From contig NZ_JAFIQV010000020.1 of the NCBI RefSeq assembly GCF_017356015.1, positions 49,066 to 113,065 of the forward strand: 64,000 nt of DNA, written 5' to 3'. The number at the start of each line of letters is the position of its first letter. Position 1 is the first letter of the stretch. The stretch comes from Azospirillum sp. SYSU D00513 (lineage in GTDB: Bacteria; Pseudomonadota; Alphaproteobacteria; Azospirillales; Azospirillaceae). The translations under genes were made by a program, and so were the position numbers. The notes under the pieces are model-generated. The model was not told where the DNA came from, did no database searches, and saw nothing but the letters and a program-made list of their open reading frames with translations. Positions 25,865 through 40,102 of the stretch are shown here, one piece after another.

Positions 25865-26878
25865 ATGGTCGCGTCCCGACGCCGCCCCAAGCAGGATGAC
25901 ACTGCTCAGGCTCCCGCCGCTTCGGCCGAGGAGCTGGTTAAGTACTATCGCGAAATGCTGCTCATCCGCCGCTTCGAGGAGAAGGCGGGCCAGCTCTACG
26001 GCATGGGCCTGATCGGCGGCTTCTGCCACCTCTACATCGGCCAGGAAGCCGTCGTCGTCGGCGTTCAGGCGGCCCTCAAGGAGGGCGACGACGTCATCAC
26101 CAGCTACCGCGACCACGGCCACATGCTGGCCTGCGGCATGGACCCCAAGGGCGTTATGGCCGAGCTGACCGGCCGCCGCGGGGGCTATTCCAAGGGCAAG
26201 GGCGGCTCGATGCACATGTTCAGCCGCGAGAAGAACTTCTACGGCGGCCACGGCATCGTCGGCGCGCAGGTTCCGCTCGGCACGGGGCTCGCCTTCTCGC
26301 ACAAGTACAACAAGGATGACGGGCTGGCCGCGGTCTACAGCGGCGACGGCGCCATCAACCAGGGCCAAGTGTACGAGAGCTTCAACATGGCGGCTCTCTG
26401 GAAGCTGCCGGTTCTCTACATCATCGAGAACAACAAGTACGCGATGGGCACCGCCCAGGCGCGCGCCTCGGCCGGCGAGCTGCACCAGCGCGGCGCCGCC
26501 TACGGCATTCCGGGCGTCCAGGTCAACGGCATGAACGTGCTGGACGTGAAGGCCGCCGCCGAGGAGTGGGTGAAGTACATCCGCGAGGGCAACGGCCCGG
26601 TCATTCTTGAGATGAAGACCTACCGCTACCGCGGCCACTCGATGTCCGACCCGGCCAAGTACCGGACCAAGGAGGAGGTCGAGAAGATGCGGACGGAGTC
26701 CGACCCCATCGACCAGATGAAGGCGACCCTGCTCGAGGGCGGTCACATCACCGAGGACCAGCTCAAGGAGATCGACCGCGAGGTGAAGGCGGTGGTCACC
26801 GAGGCCGCCGAGTTCGCCCAGCAGAGCCCGGAGCCCGATCCGTCGGAGCTGTGGACCGACGTCCTCGTCGAATCCTGA
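25865..26878 (+). CDS. pdhA: pyruvate dehydrogenase E1 component, alpha subunit
   Basis: This 337-residue E1 alpha subunit, with PdhB, decarboxylates pyruvate on thiamine diphosphate and passes acetyl to lipoate. Visible motifs are IRRFEEKAGQLYGMG, HLYIGQEAV, the substrate-region YRDHGH, the ThDP-binding GDGAINQGQVYESFNMA...NNKYAMG stretch and the phosphorylation-loop-like YRGHSMSDPAKYR. The ribosome site GGAGG lies 5 bases before the ATG. It opens the pdhA-pdhB-pdhC-lpd cluster. The 171-base region upstream should carry the promoter. Confidence 0.96.
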   Translation: MVASRRRPKQDDTAQAPAASAEELVKYYREMLLIRRFEEKAGQLYGMGLIGGFCHLYIGQEAVVVGVQAALKEGDDVITSYRDHGHMLACGMDPKGVMAELTGRRGGYSKGKGGSMHMFSREKNFYGGHGIVGAQVPLGTGLAFSHKYNKDDGLAAVYSGDGAINQGQVYESFNMAALWKLPVLYIIENNKYAMGTAQARASAGELHQRGAAYGIPGVQVNGMNVLDVKAAAEEWVKYIREGNGPVILEMKTYRYRGHSMSDPAKYRTKEEVEKMRTESDPIDQMKATLLEGGHITEDQLKEIDREVKAVVTEAAEFAQQSPEPDPSELWTDVLVES

Positions 26879-26958
26879 GTCGAAACCACAAAGCGGGAGC
26901 GGCGCCGCAGCCCGGGCGGGCAATGACCCGGGACTCGCGCGCCGCCGGAGGTTGAGGA

Positions 26959-28350
<1,392 letters not shown>

Positions 28351-28362
28351 GAGGGCACGCAC

Positions 28363-29763
28363 ATGACCGTACAGATCCTGATGCCCGCCCTCTCTCCGAC
28401 GATGACGGAGGGCAACCTCGCCCGCTGGCTCAAGAAGGAAGGCGACGAGGTCAAGGCCGGCGACGTGATCGCCGAGATCGAGACCGACAAGGCCACGATG
28501 GAAGTCGAGGCCGTCGATGAGGGCCGCATCGGCCGCATCCTCGTCCAGGAGGGCACGCAGGGGGTGGCCGTGAACACCCCCATCGCGGTCCTGCTGGAAG
28601 AGGGCGAGGACGAGGGCGCCCTGGCTTCCGCCGGCGGCTCCGGCAGTGGGGCCGGCGGCGGTGCCGCCACGGCCTCCGGCCCGGCCGGCTACGGCGCTCC
28701 GGCCGCCGCTCCGGCGGACCAGGACGGCGCCGTGGCGCCGAAGTCCGCAGCCCCGGCGTCGGCTCCGGCCCAGCCGGCGGCGAGCGGCGGCCAGGGCACC
28801 GCCGGGGGCGAACGCGTCTTCGCCAGCCCGCTGGCACGCCGCGTCGCCGAGCAGGCCGGCATCGATCTCGGCGCCGTGAAGGGCAGCGGCCCGAACGGCC
28901 GCATCGTTAAGGCCGACGTCGAGGCCGCCAAGGCCGGCGGCGGCGCCAAGCCGGCGTCCGCCGAGGCACCGAAGGCCGCTCCGGCTCCGGCGGCTCCATC
29001 CGCCGCCCCCGTCGCGGCACCCGCCCCGGCGGTGAAGCCGGCGGGCATCGACGCCAAGGAGTATTCGGACAAGCTCGGCATGGCCTACACGGCCATCCCG
29101 AACAGCGGCATGCGCAAGACCATCTCCCGCCGCCTCACCGAGGTGACGCAGACGGTCCCGGACTACTTCCTCGCCATCGACATGGAGCTGGACGAGCTGC
29201 TGAAGGTCCGCGCCGACCTGAACAGCCGCTCCAAGGACTACAAGCTGTCGGTGAACGATTTCGTCATCCGTGCTGCGGCGCTGACGCTGAAGAAGTTCCC
29301 GCTGATCAACTCGGCCTGGTCCGAGGAGGCGATCCTGCGCTTCGACCACGCCGACATCTCGGTCGCCGTGGCGACGCCGACGGGCCTGATCACGCCGATC
29401 ATCAAGAAGGCGGAGACCAAGGGCTTGGCCGAGATCTCCAACGAGATGAAGGACCTCGCCGTCCGTGCCCGCGACGGCAAGCTGAAGCCGGAAGAGTACC
29501 AGGGCGGGACCTTCTCCATCTCGAACCTCGGCATGTACGGCATCCGGGAGTTCCAGGCGATCATCAACCCGCCGCAGGCCTGCATCCTGGCCGTCGGCGC
29601 GGGCGAGCAGCGCCCGGTCGTGAAGAACGGCGCGCTCGCCATCGCCACGGTGATGACCTGCACCGTCACGGTCGACCACCGCGTGGCCGACGGCGCGCAG
29701 GGGGCGGAGTTCCTGGCCGCGCTGAAGAAGATGGTCGAGGATCCGCTCAGCATGCTGCTGTGA
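28363..29763 (+). CDS. pdhC: dihydrolipoamide acetyltransferase (E2) of pyruvate dehydrogenase
   Basis: This 466-residue E2 core protein moves the acetyl group from lipoate to CoA. It has one lipoyl domain (residues 1-80, ETDKATME) and a flexible Ala/Pro/Gly linker. A peripheral-subunit-binding domain follows at about residues 150-186 ([17 protein letters not shown]...[12 protein letters not shown]), then a second Ala/Pro linker. The acyltransferase domain of about residues 230-466 has the catalytic DHRVADGAQ motif at the end. It begins 12 bases after pdhB. Confidence 0.96.
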   Translation: MTVQILMPALSPTMTEGNLARWLKKEGDEVKAGDVIAEIETDKATMEVEAVDEGRIGRILVQEGTQGVAVNTPIAVLLEEGEDEGALASAGGSGSGAGGGAATASGPAGYGAPAAAPADQDGAVAPKSAAPASAPAQPAASGGQGTAGGERVFASPLARRVAEQAGIDLGAVKGSGPNGRIVKADVEAAKAGGGAKPASAEAPKAAPAPAAPSAAPVAAPAPAVKPAGIDAKEYSDKLGMAYTAIPNSGMRKTISRRLTEVTQTVPDYFLAIDMELDELLKVRADLNSRSKDYKLSVNDFVIRAAALTLKKFPLINSAWSEEAILRFDHADISVAVATPTGLITPIIKKAETKGLAEISNEMKDLAVRARDGKLKPEEYQGGTFSISNLGMYGIREFQAIINPPQACILAVGAGEQRPVVKNGALAIATVMTCTVTVDHRVADGAQGAEFLAALKKMVEDPLSMLL

Positions 29764-29773
29764 CCGGAGCCTT

Positions 29774-29802
29774 CCGCCGGGCCGGGCTCCCCGGCCCGGC
29801 GG
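29774..29802 (+). terminator. strong GC hairpin between pdhC and lpd
   Basis: A perfect 12-bp inverted repeat (29774-29785 with 29791-29802, 5-base loop) follows the pdhC stop by 10 bases. A short TTTT occurs a few bases later. It may terminate or attenuate the transcript so that lpd is expressed separately. Confidence 0.55.
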
Positions 29803-29915
29803 ATGCCGGGTTTTGACGATCAACGAAGGCCTGCCGGGTGGATGGGGCTGATCCGCCGCTGATGGCCGGCGAAGCCGTCCGACGCAGCGCCTTGGAATCT
29901 TTGGGGAGAACACCC

Positions 29916-31313
29916 TTGGCCGACATGAACTACGACGTCATCGTGATCGGTGGCGGTCCGGGCGGCTATGTCGCGGCGATCCGCGCCGCCCAGCTTGGCC
30001 TGAGCACGGCGGTGATCGAGCGCGAGCATCTGGGCGGCATCTGCCTGAACTGGGGCTGCATCCCGACCAAGGCGCTGCTGCGCTCGGCCGAGGTGCTGCA
30101 CACCATGAAGAACGCCGCCGCCTACGGCCTGTCGGCCCAGGGCGTGTCCTTCGACCTGCCCAAGGTCGTCGAGCGCTCGCGCAAGGTCGCCGGCCAGCTC
30201 AACGCCGGCGTCAAGGGGCTGCTGCGCAAGAACAAGGTCACGGTCATCGAGGGCAGCGCCAAGCTGGCCGGCAAGGGCACGGTGACGGTGGAGAAGGCCG
30301 GCGCGCCCGTCGGCAGCTACAGCGCCAAGCACATCATCGTCGCCACGGGCGCCCGCGCCCGCACCTTCCCCGGGCTGGAGGACGACGGCAAGCTGGTCTG
30401 GACCTACAAGAAGGCCATGACCCCGGACGTCATGCCGAAGTCGCTGCTGGTCATCGGCTCCGGCGCCATCGGCATCGAGTTCGCCAGCTTCTACAGCGCG
30501 CTGGGCGCCAAGGTGACCATCGTCGAGGTGATGGACCGCATCCTCCCCGTCGAGGATGAGGAGATCTCTGCCTTCGCCCGCAAGCAGTTCGAGAAGCAGG
30601 GCATGCGCATCATCACCGGCGGCAAGGCCGGCAACCTGCGCAAGGGCCCGGACAGCGTCACGGCCGCCATCGAGCATGGCGGCAAGACCGAGGACATCAC
30701 CGTGGACCGGGTGATCGTCGCCGTCGGCATCTCGCCCAACACCGAAAATCTCGGCCTCGAGAACACCAGGGTGAAGCTCGACCGCGGCCACATCGTCACC
30801 AACCAGTGGTGCGAGACGGAGGAGCCTGGCCTCTACGCCATCGGCGACGTGACCGGCGCCCCCTGGCTCGCCCACAAGGCCAGCCACGAGGGCGTGATCG
30901 TCGCCGAGCACATCGCCGGCAAGCACCCGCACCCGCTGGACGTCCGCAACATCCCGGGCTGCACCTATTCGCACCCGCAGGTGGCTTCGGTCGGCCTGAC
31001 GGAGAAGAAGGCCAAGGAACTCGGCCACGAGGTCCGGGTCGGGCGCTTCCCCTTCATCGGCAACGGCAAGGCCATAGCGCTCGGCGAGCCCGAGGGCATG
31101 GTGAAGACCGTGTTCGACGCCAAGACGGGCGAGTTGCTGGGCGCCCACATGGTCGGGGCCGAGGTGACGGAGCTGATCCAGGGCTACGGCATCGCCAAGA
31201 CCATGGAGACCACCGAGCAGGAGCTGATGCACACGGTGTTCCCGCACCCGACCCTGTCGGAAATGATGCACGAGTCCGTCCTTGATGCCTACGGACGGGC
31301 TATCCATTTCTAA
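29916..31313 (+). CDS. lpd: dihydrolipoamide dehydrogenase (E3)
   Basis: This 465-residue flavoprotein disulfide reductase reoxidises dihydrolipoamide with FAD and NAD. The FAD-binding GGGPGGYVAAIRAAQLG, the redox-active disulfide GGICLNWGCIPTK, the NAD-binding GSGAIGIEFASFYSALG, YAIGDVTGAPWLAHKA, and the C-terminal catalytic HPHPTLSE-type stretch (HTVFPHPTLSEMMHE) are all present. I choose TTG 29916, because GGGGAG lies about 7 bases upstream; the ATG at 29925 would be 16 bases away. This lpd is dedicated to pyruvate dehydrogenase by position. Confidence 0.95.
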   Translation: MADMNYDVIVIGGGPGGYVAAIRAAQLGLSTAVIEREHLGGICLNWGCIPTKALLRSAEVLHTMKNAAAYGLSAQGVSFDLPKVVERSRKVAGQLNAGVKGLLRKNKVTVIEGSAKLAGKGTVTVEKAGAPVGSYSAKHIIVATGARARTFPGLEDDGKLVWTYKKAMTPDVMPKSLLVIGSGAIGIEFASFYSALGAKVTIVEVMDRILPVEDEEISAFARKQFEKQGMRIITGGKAGNLRKGPDSVTAAIEHGGKTEDITVDRVIVAVGISPNTENLGLENTRVKLDRGHIVTNQWCETEEPGLYAIGDVTGAPWLAHKASHEGVIVAEHIAGKHPHPLDVRNIPGCTYSHPQVASVGLTEKKAKELGHEVRVGRFPFIGNGKAIALGEPEGMVKTVFDAKTGELLGAHMVGAEVTELIQGYGIAKTMETTEQELMHTVFPHPTLSEMMHESVLDAYGRAIHF

Positions 31314-31350
31314 CGAAGTTTCCGAGGCGATTTCTCCCGGAAGAGAGGCC

Positions 31351-31836
31351 ATGGCACGCACGGGCGCCGCATACGACGAGGATTTCTACGCCTGGACGCA
31401 AAACCAGGCGCAGGCTCTCCGTCGTGCCGGTGCCGAGCGGAACAACGCCCCCGTCGACTGGGAGAACGTCGCCGAGGAGATTGAGAGCATGGGGCGCAGC
31501 CAGAAGGCCGAGATTGAGAGCCGCCTCACGGTGCTCCTTGTGCATCTCCTGAAATGGCTGCATTGCCCGGAGCTGCGGGAGCGTTGCGAACGCGGCTGGC
31601 GCCTGACTGTCCGTGAGCAGCGCAAGCGGCTGGCGCGGGAGGTCAAGGACAGCCCGAGCCTCCGGGCCTTCGTCGCCGACGTCTTTGCGGAATGCCACGA
31701 GGACGCGCGGCTTCGAGCCGCCGTCGAAGCCGAGGTTCCGCTCGACCGCATTCCTGTCCATCCGACCTTCACGCTTGACCAGGCGCTCGATCCGGCCTAT
31801 CCGGCGGAGTTGTTTCCGCCGGAGTGGCGCGCTTGA
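31351..31836 (+). CDS. DUF29 family protein
   Basis: This is a 161-residue DUF29 protein with the family layout [34 protein letters not shown], a [16 protein letters not shown] helix and a C-terminal [20 protein letters not shown]29 proteins are small helical proteins of unknown function that are numerous in cyanobacteria and alphaproteobacteria. It is inserted between lpd and lipA, two genes that usually lie close together here. The start at 31351 is set by GGAAGAGAG upstream. An alternative ATG at 31282 would overlap lpd. Confidence 0.87.
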   Translation: MARTGAAYDEDFYAWTQNQAQALRRAGAERNNAPVDWENVAEEIESMGRSQKAEIESRLTVLLVHLLKWLHCPELRERCERGWRLTVREQRKRLAREVKDSPSLRAFVADVFAECHEDARLRAAVEAEVPLDRIPVHPTFTLDQALDPAYPAELFPPEWRA

Positions 31837-31898
31837 GCGCCGACCCCGTTCAGCAGCGGCCGGGCACGAGCTCCGCGCCGCTGGGAGCCATTGAGACC

Positions 31899-32855
31899 AT
31901 GACCGTGCTGACCCCGACCGACAAGCTGCGCCACCCGGAAAAGGCCCACAAGCCCGACAACCCGGTCCAGCGCAAGCCCGCCTGGATCCGCGTGAAGGCG
32001 CCGACGAGCCAGGAATACCAGGAAACGCGCCAGCTCATGCGCGGGCTGAAGCTCAGCACCGTGTGCGAGGAGGCGGCCTGCCCGAACATCGGGGAGTGCT
32101 GGAAGAAGAAGCACGCGACCTTCATGATCCTGGGCTCGATCTGCACGCGCGGCTGCGCCTTCTGCAACGTCGAGACCGGCCGCCCGGACCTGCTGGACCC
32201 GCACGAGCCCGAGCGGGTGGGGGAGGCGGTTGCCCAGCTCGGCCTCAGCCACGTCGTCGTCACCTCGGTGGACCGCGACGATCTGGAGGACGGTGGTGCC
32301 GAGCATTTCGCCCGGACCATCCGCGCCATCCGCGCGGCGTCGCCCAGCACGACGATCGAGATCCTGACGCCCGACTTCCAGAAGAAGAAGGGTGCGGTCG
32401 AGATCGTGGTGGAGGCGCGTCCGGACGTGTTCAACCACAATCTGGAGACGGCGCCGCGCCTTTATCCGACAATTCGCCCGGGCGCGCGTTACTTCACCTC
32501 GCTCCAGCTGTTGGCACGGGTGAAGGAGCTGGACGCCTCGATCTTCACGAAGTCGGGCATCATGGTCGGGCTGGGTGAAACCAAGGAGGAGGTGGCGCAG
32601 GTGATGGACGATCTGCGCGCCGCCGACGTGGATTTCATGACCATCGGCCAGTACCTGCAGCCGACGACCAAGCACGCGGCCGTGGACCGCTTCGTGACGC
32701 CCGAGGAGTTCGCCAGCTACGCCACGCTCGGCCGCGGGAAGGGCTTCCTGATGATCGCGGCCACGCCGCTGACCCGGTCCTCCTACCATGCGGGCGAGGA
32801 TTTCGAGAAGATGCGCGAAGCCCGCGCCCGCAAGCTGGCGGCCGCGGCAACCTGA
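31899..32855 (+). CDS. lipA: lipoyl synthase
   Basis: This 318-residue radical-SAM enzyme inserts two sulfurs into octanoyl chains on the lipoyl domains of PdhB, PdhC and other complexes. The auxiliary cluster motif [12 protein letters not shown] and the radical-SAM motif CTRGCAFC are both intact, followed by [16 protein letters not shown] and the C-terminal [12 protein letters not shown] 31899 is favoured because GGGAG precedes it by 11 bases and the protein then has normal length. GTG 31824 or TTG 31833 would overlap the DUF29 gene. Its place after pdh genes links cofactor synthesis to its user. Confidence 0.94.
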   Translation: MTVLTPTDKLRHPEKAHKPDNPVQRKPAWIRVKAPTSQEYQETRQLMRGLKLSTVCEEAACPNIGECWKKKHATFMILGSICTRGCAFCNVETGRPDLLDPHEPERVGEAVAQLGLSHVVVTSVDRDDLEDGGAEHFARTIRAIRAASPSTTIEILTPDFQKKKGAVEIVVEARPDVFNHNLETAPRLYPTIRPGARYFTSLQLLARVKELDASIFTKSGIMVGLGETKEEVAQVMDDLRAADVDFMTIGQYLQPTTKHAAVDRFVTPEEFASYATLGRGKGFLMIAATPLTRSSYHAGEDFEKMREARARKLAAAAT

Positions 32856-32870
32856 GGAGCGAACAACGGC

Positions 32871-33335
32871 ATGCCGACCCACGCGGAACAGAAGGTGCTT
32901 CCCTACACGCCGGAGCAGATGTACCGGCTCGTGGCCGATGTGGAGAGGTACCCGGAATTCCTGCCTTGGTGCATGGCGGCCCGCATTCGCCGGCGCGAGG
33001 GCAACGTCCTCTACGCCGATCTTGTGATCGGCTTCAAGATGGTGCGGGAACGCTTCACCTCGCGCGTCGAACTGAACGAGCCGGGCTGCCGGATCGACGT
33101 GCAGTACACCGAGGGGCCGTTCCAGTATCTGAACAACCACTGGATCTTCAAGCCGCACGAGAAGGGCTGCTGCGTCGACTTCTTCGTCGATTTCGAGTTC
33201 CGCTCGAAGATGCTTCAGAAGATCATGGGGCTGCTCTTCAATGAGGCGGTGCGGCGCATGGTGCAGGCCTTCGAGACCCGCGCGAACCAGCTCTATGGCG
33301 GCGCGGGAGCGGCTCCCGCCGCCCGCACGGCCTGA
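32871..33335 (+). CDS. Coq10/RatA-like START-domain protein
   Basis: This is a 154-residue START/Bet v1-like protein with the family signature YTPEQMYRLVADVERYPEFLPWC at residues of about 11-33, and FVDFEFRSKMLQKIMGLLF near the end. Relatives bind ubiquinone-like lipids (Coq10) or act as RatA. In alphaproteobacteria the gene commonly follows lipA, and the Coq10 role is the more likely. It starts 15 bases after lipA. Confidence 0.88.
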   Translation: MPTHAEQKVLPYTPEQMYRLVADVERYPEFLPWCMAARIRRREGNVLYADLVIGFKMVRERFTSRVELNEPGCRIDVQYTEGPFQYLNNHWIFKPHEKGCCVDFFVDFEFRSKMLQKIMGLLFNEAVRRMVQAFETRANQLYGGAGAAPAARTA

Positions 33336-33365
33336 ACGAACGGCACGGCGGGGATCCGCACGGGG

Positions 33366-33396
33366 AAGGGCGCCGGCCTCTGGGTTCGGCGCCCTT
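33366..33396. terminator. bidirectional terminator hairpin
   Basis: A perfect 10-bp inverted repeat (33366-33375 with 33387-33396, 11-base loop) with AA at the left base and TTT at the right base lies between the convergent stops of the Coq10-like and CinA genes. Confidence 0.6.
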
Positions 33397-33403
33397 TCGC
33401 GTT

Positions 33404-33883
33404 TCAGCGCTTCAGTTTTTCCAGCGCCGCGCGGACGGTGGCGAGCCGGACGGCCTGACGGTCGCCGGGGAAGGTGTATTCCTCGGCGCCGACCTCGCCG
33501 CCGCGCACGGCGAGCCCGATGTAGACCCGGCCCACCGGCTTGGTTTCGGTGGCGCCGCCCGGCCCGGCGATCCCGGTGACGGAGACCGCCACGCCGGCCC
33601 GTGACTTCGCCAGAGCGCCCACCGCCATGGCGGCGGCGACCTCGGCGCTGACGGCCCCCTTCGCCTGGATCAGCTCGGCCGGCACGCCCAGCATTTCGGT
33701 CTTCGCTTCGTTGGAGTAGGTCACGAAGCCGCGCTCCACCACCGAGGAGGAGCCCGCCCGGTCGGTCAGCGCCCCGGCAATCAGGCCGCCCGTGCAGGAT
33801 TCGGCGACCGCCACCATCACGCTCGAGTCGCGGCAGGCGTCGAGGACCGCGTCGGCCAGCGTCTGGATGTCTTCGGGAAACAT
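33404..33883 (-). CDS. pncC: CinA-family nicotinamide-nucleotide amidohydrolase (PncC)
   Basis: This 159-residue protein consists of only the CinA C-terminal domain, which deamidates nicotinamide mononucleotide for NAD recycling. Motifs seen are AVAESCTGGLIAGALTD with the catalytic Ser, GFVTYSNEAKTEMLGV, GAVSAEVAAAMA and SVTGIAGPGGATETKPVGRV. The start is set by AAAGGAA upstream. It follows the ispDF gene on the same strand by 29 bases, so the pair is probably co-transcribed. Confidence 0.92.
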   Translation of the reverse strand: MFPEDIQTLADAVLDACRDSSVMVAVAESCTGGLIAGALTDRAGSSSVVERGFVTYSNEAKTEMLGVPAELIQAKGAVSAEVAAAMAVGALAKSRAGVAVSVTGIAGPGGATETKPVGRVYIGLAVRGGEVGAEEYTFPGDRQAVRLATVRAALEKLKR

Positions 33884-33912
33884 GGGCCGATTCCTTTCGG
33901 TGGTGGGGAGCC

Positions 33913-35106
33913 TCAGCCCGGCAGCCGGACCGTCGCCACGGCCTGCGCCGCGATGCCTTCCCCGCGCCCGGTGAAGCCGAGCCGCTCCGTGGTGGTCGCC
34001 TTGACGCTGACGCGGTCCTCGGCGATGCCGAGGATGCCGGCGATCCGCGCCACCATCGCGGGGCGGTGCGGGCCGACCTTCGGGCGTTCGCAGATTACGG
34101 TGACGTCCACATGGGCGATGCGCCCGCCGCGCGCGCGCACCAGTTCCGCCGCGTGGCGCAGGAACAGGGCGCTGTCCGCGCCGCGCCATTGCGGGTCCGA
34201 CGGGGGAAAGTGGCTGCCGATGTCGCCGGAACAGAGCGCGCCGAGGATCGCGTCGGTCAGGGCATGCAGCCCGACATCGGCATCGGAATGGCCTTCCAGC
34301 CGGTGACTGTGGGGAATGCTGATGCCGCACAGCGTCACATGGTCGCCCTCGGCGAAGCGGTGCACGTCGTAGCCCATGCCCGTGCGGATGTCGTCCAGGC
34401 CGCTGAAGGAGCCGCCGGACGCGGTTCCGGCCTGGGCCGCGACCGCGCGTTCCGCGCGGGTCAGGTCGTCGGGGGTGGTCACCTTGAAATTCTCCTCCTT
34501 GGATGGAACGAGCGCCACGGCCAGCCCGGCCCGTTCGGCCACGGCTGCGTCGTCCGTCAGTTCGGCGTCGAACCCGGCCGCGGCGCGGTGGGCGTCCAGA
34601 ATGGCGGGAAAGCGGAAGCCCTGGGGCGTCTGGGCCCGCCACAGGCCGGCACGGTCGACGGTGCCGTCGATCAGCCCGGCGCGCCCGCGCTTGAGCGTGT
34701 CGACCACCGGCACGGCGGCGATGGCGCCGTCATGGGCCGCCAGCGCGCCGATGACGGCGTCGATGGTCTCCGGGTCCACCAGCGGCCGGGCGGCGTCATG
34801 GATCAGGACGAGGTCGGGCGCGGATGCCGCCAGCCGTTCCAGCCCGCGACGCACGGACTCCTGCCGCGTGGCGCCGCCGGCCACCGGCTCCGGAAGGCCG
34901 AGCCCGGCGACCGCCTCGTCATAAAGGTCGCGGAAGGCCGGATTGATCACCATCTGAACGGCGCCGACGTGGGGATGGCGCAGGAAGGCCTCCGCCGTGC
35001 GCCGCAGCAGCGGGCGCCCGGCTAGGTCGAGATACTGTTTCGGGCGCTCGGCGCCGAAACGCTGGCCGCTCCCGGCGGCGACGATCAGGACGACGCAGGA
35101 CGGCAT
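33913..35106 (-). CDS. ispDF: bifunctional IspDF (MEP cytidylyltransferase / MECDP synthase)
   Basis: This is a 397-residue fusion of two non-mevalonate isoprenoid enzymes. IspD occupies about residues 1-225 ([12 protein letters not shown] nucleotide-binding loop, [25 protein letters not shown]). IspF occupies about residues 240-397, beginning [10 protein letters not shown] with metal-binding Asp and His, then [17 protein letters not shown] and [17 protein letters not shown]. IspE is not in the window. Such fusions are common in alphaproteobacteria. The ATG at 35106 is the only start that begins with the IspD fold. Confidence 0.94.
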   Translation of the reverse strand: MPSCVVLIVAAGSGQRFGAERPKQYLDLAGRPLLRRTAEAFLRHPHVGAVQMVINPAFRDLYDEAVAGLGLPEPVAGGATRQESVRRGLERLAASAPDLVLIHDAARPLVDPETIDAVIGALAAHDGAIAAVPVVDTLKRGRAGLIDGTVDRAGLWRAQTPQGFRFPAILDAHRAAAGFDAELTDDAAVAERAGLAVALVPSKEENFKVTTPDDLTRAERAVAAQAGTASGGSFSGLDDIRTGMGYDVHRFAEGDHVTLCGISIPHSHRLEGHSDADVGLHALTDAILGALCSGDIGSHFPPSDPQWRGADSALFLRHAAELVRARGGRIAHVDVTVICERPKVGPHRPAMVARIAGILGIAEDRVSVKATTTERLGFTGRGEGIAAQAVATVRLPG

Positions 35107-35280
35107 GGGCGATATGGGCTGCGGCTCGGCATGGCAGGTTTCCGGATCGATCTGGAGGCTTGACGGCGTTGCGGCGGAGCCTAGCCTGTCGCCGGGGTTC
35201 CGCCAAGGCCCGCCGACCGCCGGACATGGGTCTGGCGCCGGGGCGTGGAGTCCGTGGGCGGAAAGGAACAGGACGATCGC

Positions 35281-36108
35281 ATGTCGCACAACCTGATCTA
35301 CAGCCTGACGGCGTTGCTGACGCTGCTTCCGGCATCGCTGTACCCGTTCCGCCGCATCGTCGGCCATGCCGCGCCGGATTCCGGGGAGGGGCGTTCCGCG
35401 GCCTTCTGGATCGGGCTGCTGCTCGCGGCCGTTGGTTCGGTCGCCTTCGCCCTGACGCAGATCGGCGGGCAATGGCACACCGGCCTGTCGACCGCGCTGT
35501 GGGTGACCATCGCCGCCTGCATGCTGCTCTACACGGCCCTGTGCCTGGGCACCCGTTCGGCCTGGCGCCTGTCGCCGCTCCTGCTGCCCTACCTGTTCCT
35601 CGTCGGCGCGCTCGCCACGATCAGCCAGGGGGCGCCATCGCCGTCGCTGCGGGGCGGCGTCCCCGGCGTCTGGATCGACCTGCACATCGCCGTGTCGGTC
35701 GTCACCTACGCGCTGCTGACCATTGCCGCCGTGGCGTCGCTCGCCGCCTTCCTGCAGCAGCGCGCCCTGAAATCCAAGCGCCCGACGCCCTTGAGCCGCT
35801 TCCTGCCGCCGGTCGCCGAGAGCGAGCGGCTGCAGGTTCGGCTGCTGGCTGCCTGCGAGCTGGTGCTCGGCGCGGGGCTGGCCACCGGGATGGCCGTGCT
35901 GCATTACGAGCAGGGCGTGGCGCTGCGCCTCGACCACAAGATCCTGCTGTCGCTCGCCACCTTCGCCGTCGTTGGTGGACTTCTTTTGGCCCAGATGCGG
36001 TCCGGGGTGCGCGGGCGCACCGCCGCGCGCATGGTGCTGATTGCCTATTTGTTGCTCACACTCGCCTATCCTGGCGTGAAGTTCGTGACGGACGTCCTTC
36101 TCGGATAG
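35281..36108 (+). CDS. CcsA/YpjD-like cytochrome c assembly membrane protein
   Basis: This is a 275-residue polytopic membrane protein with about eight transmembrane helices and the CcsA-family fold, including the tryptophan-rich [21 protein letters not shown] segment and the [10 protein letters not shown] region. The family handles haem or takes part in cytochrome c assembly; the YpjD branch is poorly defined. AGGA lies 9 bases upstream of ATG 35281. It is divergent from ispDF across a 174-base gap and precedes nifR3 by 138 bases. Confidence 0.85.
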   Translation: MSHNLIYSLTALLTLLPASLYPFRRIVGHAAPDSGEGRSAAFWIGLLLAAVGSVAFALTQIGGQWHTGLSTALWVTIAACMLLYTALCLGTRSAWRLSPLLLPYLFLVGALATISQGAPSPSLRGGVPGVWIDLHIAVSVVTYALLTIAAVASLAAFLQQRALKSKRPTPLSRFLPPVAESERLQVRLLAACELVLGAGLATGMAVLHYEQGVALRLDHKILLSLATFAVVGGLLLAQMRSGVRGRTAARMVLIAYLLLTLAYPGVKFVTDVLLG

Positions 36109-36246
36109 GAAAGAGGGGCTTGCGGCCCGTTCCGGCGGGGGCTTCGCGCTTGCGGCATGCCGAAATGCCGTGATACCTTGCCCAAAATCTCATCATACAA
36201 GCTGCGTGCCCAGCAAAGCGGCAGAGCGGAAACGGGATAGGTAGCC

Positions 36247-37232
<986 letters not shown>

Positions 37233-37233
<1 letters not shown>

Positions 37234-38476
37234 TGCCCCGCACGTCCGTCGCCTCCTCCGCGGAGCCGCGCCGCGCGCCGCGCTCCTCCTCGCCCAAGCG
37301 CGGCCCGATCGATCCCTCGGTCGTGCTGAACGCCTTGCCGGACCCCGTCATCGTCGTCGATGAGAATGGCGACATCCGTCACGTCAATCTGGAGGCGCAG
37401 GAGTTCTTCGACCTGTCCGCCAGCGTGATGGAGGGCATGTCCTTCGCCGAGCTTCTGCCGCCCGCCAGCCCCGTCATGGAGCTGATCCGGCAGGTGCAGC
37501 GGGACAGCAACAGCGTTTCGCTCCAGGGCGTCACCATCGACACGCCGCGCATCGGCGCCCATCACGTCACGGTGCAGGTGACCTCGCTGGGAGAACCACC
37601 GGACCATGTCGTGATCACGATCAACGAGCGGACCATCGCCCGCAAGATCGACAATTCCCTGACGCACCGGCACGCCGCCCGCTCGGTCACGGCCATGGCG
37701 GCCATGCTGGCGCATGAGGTGAAGAACCCGCTGTCGGGCATTCGCGGGGCGGCACAGCTCCTGGAGGAGAACGCCAGCGACCAGGACCGCGTGCTGACGC
37801 GGCTGATCTGCGACGAGGCCGACCGTATCGTGGCGCTCGTCAACCGGATGGAGGTCTTCTCCGACCAGCGCCCGCCGGAACGGGACCCGGTGAACATCCA
37901 TTCCGTGCTGGAGCATGTCCGCAAAGTCGCCCAGAGCGGCTTCGCCCGGAAGGTCCGCTTCATCGAGCGCTACGACCCGTCCTTGCCGCCGGTCTATGGG
38001 AACCGTGATCAACTCGTTCAAATTTTCCTCAATCTGATTAAAAACGCGGCAGAAGCGGTGCCGGCCAGCGGCGGCGAGATCATTCTCTGCACATCCTATC
38101 AGCACGGCGTCCGCATGGCGCTGCCGGGCGGCGACGCGCGCATGCATCTGCCTTTGCAGGTGTCCATCCAAGACAACGGCGACGGCATACCGGAGGACCT
38201 GCGGTCCAACCTGTTCGACCCCTTCGTTACGACGAAGGTCAACGGGACTGGCCTTGGTCTTGCATTGGTGGCGAAAATTATCGGCGACCACGGCGGCGTC
38301 ATCGACTTCGATAGCCAGCCGCGCCGAACCGTCTTCAAGGTCTCGCTGCCCATGTACGACGAATCGCGCAACACCGGTGACACGGCATCGCACGCCCCGC
38401 GGCTGCAGGGCGAACCCGGGAGTGAACTGAGGGGTGAATTCAAGGGCGAACTCAAGGGCGAGCGAGGGGATCGCTG

Positions 38477-38477
<1 letters not shown>
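37233..38477 (+). CDS. ntrB: nitrogen regulation sensor histidine kinase NtrB
   Basis: This is a 414-residue cytoplasmic kinase/phosphatase that signals nitrogen status to NtrC under PII control. Residues of about 28-140 form a PAS-like domain ([14 protein letters not shown]). The phosphoacceptor is His161 in [11 protein letters not shown]. The ATP domain has [20 protein letters not shown] and TGLGLALV. The C-terminal 35 residues are a charged tail with short repeats of the type GELKGE, not seen in most relatives. Start and stop overlap dusB and ntrC by one base each. Confidence 0.95.
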
Positions 38478-39922
<1,445 letters not shown>

Positions 39923-39939
39923 GGCGGATGGCAGGGGAG

Positions 39940-39972
39940 GGGCACGGGCCGAACGGCGTCCGTGCCCTTTTT
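39940..39972 (+). terminator. intrinsic terminator of nifR3-ntrBC
   Basis: GGGCACGG (39940-39947) pairs with CCGTGCCC (39960-39967), with inner pairing in the loop, followed by five T residues. It lies 18 bases after the ntrC stop and separates ntrBC from ntrYX. Confidence 0.75.
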
Positions 39973-40102
39973 GTGACAGGGCTCCGCACCCCCATGGGGT
40001 AGGGGCCTTGTGGCGGCACTGGCCTTTTGGTCATTTCCTTGACGCTTGGCAGGTCCGCAACAGCTCGTGTATCTTTCCGGCAACATACTCGATGCCGGAT
40101 TC

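Noticed and set aside
40044..40060. Possible sigma54 promoter upstream of ntrY (TGGCAGG...)
   Set aside because: The -12 element GC at the required spacing is absent.
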